Positions 62,963-64,000 of a stretch of 64,000 nucleotides of DNA are shown piece after piece. The notes under the pieces are model-generated. The model had not been told where the DNA came from. It saw nothing but the letters and a program-made list of their open reading frames with translations, and did not search any database. The translations under genes and the position numbers were made by a program. This DNA is from Paenibacillus tyrphae. Lineage in GTDB: Bacteria > Bacillota > Bacilli > Paenibacillales > NBRC-103111. Location: positions 248,001 through 312,000 of the forward strand of contig NZ_JNVM01000004.1 of the NCBI RefSeq assembly GCF_000722545.1. The letters run 5' to 3'. Position 1 is the first letter of the stretch. The number at the start of each line of letters is the position of its first letter.

Positions 62963-63799
62963 ATGGATGATAAAAAGAAAACGATTATCCGCGAAATCGA
63001 GCATTGGCGGCGAAGCAAGCTGCTGCCTGAGCGGTACTGCGACTTTTTGCTGAATATTTACTTGGAAGACAATCAAGAAAAGCCGGGAAGCTCCGGTGGA
63101 TTGTTCGGAATTACGGCGTCCAAAATAAGCGACAGCAATTGGAAAATATGGGTTATGCTTTTGGTTGTTGCATGCGCTTTTTCTTTTACTGTTCTTCATT
63201 TTAACGCTTTTCAATTACCAATGCAAATAGGGGTCTCGCTTTTGTTTCTCGCTTGCTGTTACGGCTATGGGGGGTACAAGCGGGAAAAGGACCCGATGGG
63301 CTCGCAAATTTTGATCGGCATGGCTTCGTTGTTTTTGCTCTTTATTGGTGTTTATCTGATGAAGCTCCACGGAATGCAATCGTCCGTGTTCGTCGTGACC
63401 TACGTGTTTCTATGCAGCCTGGTGTGGATTGTGACGGGCCTGCTTGCAAGGCATGTGCCGTTCCATCTCGGCGGATGGGTAAGCCTCGTGTTTTGCTACG
63501 GCTGGCTGCTGCATTATCAGCTTGATTCGATCAGTTGGGTTACGCTGGAGCTGAGCTGGGTGCCGCTCAGCATTCTGTTCTGCTGGATGGGATGGATGGT
63601 TCACGAGAAGAGCCGCCATATGGGGCTCGTGTTCTTTTTGCTCAGCTTGATCGTTTGGTATATGCCTGAATTATATGGTATGCTGTATGCCGAGCAGTAC
63701 GGTGAAATGACGCTGCAATGGATGTTGTTGGTTAAGATTGTGACGGAGGCTTCCTTGCTGTTTGTATGGAGAAAAAAATGGACAGAATGGGTTGTCTGA
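62963..63799 (+). CDS. Uncharacterised multi-pass membrane protein
   Basis: About 278 residues. The N-terminal soluble helix REIEHWRRSKLLPERYCDFLL (shown in part, about residues 7-27) resembles the short leader domain of DUF2157-type proteins. It is followed by about eight hydrophobic segments from residue 53 to the end. No catalytic motif is visible. ATG 62963 (MDDKKK) is preferred, with GGAGGAAC 11 nt upstream; ATG 62936 has no ribosome-binding site. It stands where cccA (cytochrome c550) lies in B. subtilis and is directly followed, one base later, by trmK, suggesting co-transcription. Confidence 0.8.
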   Translation: MDDKKKTIIREIEHWRRSKLLPERYCDFLLNIYLEDNQEKPGSSGGLFGITASKISDSNWKIWVMLLVVACAFSFTVLHFNAFQLPMQIGVSLLFLACCYGYGGYKREKDPMGSQILIGMASLFLLFIGVYLMKLHGMQSSVFVVTYVFLCSLVWIVTGLLARHVPFHLGGWVSLVFCYGWLLHYQLDSISWVTLELSWVPLSILFCWMGWMVHEKSRHMGLVFFLLSLIVWYMPELYGMLYAEQYGEMTLQWMLLVKIVTEASLLFVWRKKWTEWVV

Positions 63800-63800
63800 G

Positions 63801-64000
63801 ATGATACGATTATCAAAACGATTGGGTAAGATTGCACAGGAGGTTCCTGCAGGCAGCCGCTTGGCGGACATTGGCTCGGACCATGCGCTGCTCCCCTCTT
63901 ATTTGGCAAAGCAAGGCACGATCGTACGAGGGATTGCGGGCGAGGTAAATCCCGGTCCGTACGACGCTGCCGTGAAGCAGGTACGCGCATCGGGGCTGGA
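63801..64000 (+). CDS. trmK: tRNA (adenine22-N1)-methyltransferase TrmK, N-terminal part (cut by window end)
   Basis: The first 66 codons read MIRLSKRLGKIAQEVPAGSR, LADIGSDHALLPSYLAKQG and IAGEVNPGPYDAAVKQV, the start of the TrmK/YqfN family, including SAM motif I ADIGSDHALLP. TrmK methylates A22 of tRNA and is essential in several Gram-positive bacteria. It starts one base after the membrane protein stop. The rest is outside the window. Confidence 0.92.
   Translation, partial: MIRLSKRLGKIAQEVPAGSRLADIGSDHALLPSYLAKQGTIVRGIAGEVNPGPYDAAVKQVRASGL

Overview
The window reads as a chromosome segment of a spore-forming, low-G+C-lineage but fairly GC-rich Bacillota, most likely Paenibacillaceae (Paenibacillus/Cohnella-like). 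Support: the gene order spoIIP-yqxA-lepA-hemW-hrcA-grpE-dnaK-dnaJ-prmA-rsmE-mtaB, then rpsU-yqeY-nfeD-floA-yqfC-yqfD-phoH-pgpH-ybeY-dgkA-cdd-era-yqzL-recO-ppsR-yqxD-dnaG-sigA-trmK, is the B. subtilis yqe/yqf order. Sporulation genes (spoIIP, yqfC, yqfD) are present, ribosome-binding sites are strong AGGAGG types, and GTG/TTG starts are common. Nearly every base is coding; there are no rRNA or tRNA genes, CRISPR arrays, phage genes or intact insertion sequences.

Layout. 1-4.9 kb: end of spoIIP, yqxA, lepA, hemW and a GNAT acetyltransferase. 4.9-11.7 kb: a HrcA/CIRCE-controlled chaperone operon, hrcA-(archaeal/CCT-like chaperonin)-grpE-dnaK-dnaJ. 11.8-16.5 kb: two small genes, then prmA, an M50 protease, rsmE and mtaB. 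16.6-44.6 kb: a block absent from this place in B. subtilis, holding NUDIX, an RlmI-like methyltransferase, nitroreductase, AraC/oxidoreductase, a HEAT-repeat protein, a gluconate regulon (gnd, gntR, gntP, gntK) with three matching operators, addB-addA, sbcD-sbcC, a secreted GH26-like/stalk-domain protein and a TetR-FAD oxidoreductase fusion. 44.9-64 kb: HIT protein, rpsU, yqeY, then the membrane, sporulation, c-di-AMP, ribosome maturation, GTPase, repair, primase and sigma-A genes. It ends inside trmK. The genes glyQ, glyS and ccpN, which lie between recO and ppsR in B. subtilis, are missing here.

Most unusual content: (1) a group II/III-type chaperonin inside the heat-shock operon; (2) a set of long imperfect palindromes lying inside otherwise tight operons. 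Two of about 210 nt (5' of hrcA and 5' of phoH) share a core hairpin with paired changes. A third, of about 270 nt, sits between sbcD and sbcC, flanked by 16-bp direct repeats; removing it restores a normal operon junction. (3) A TetR regulator is fused in frame to a FAD amine-oxidase-like enzyme, with a strong internal ribosome-binding site at the junction. All calls were made by reading the sequence; no database search or folding program was run.
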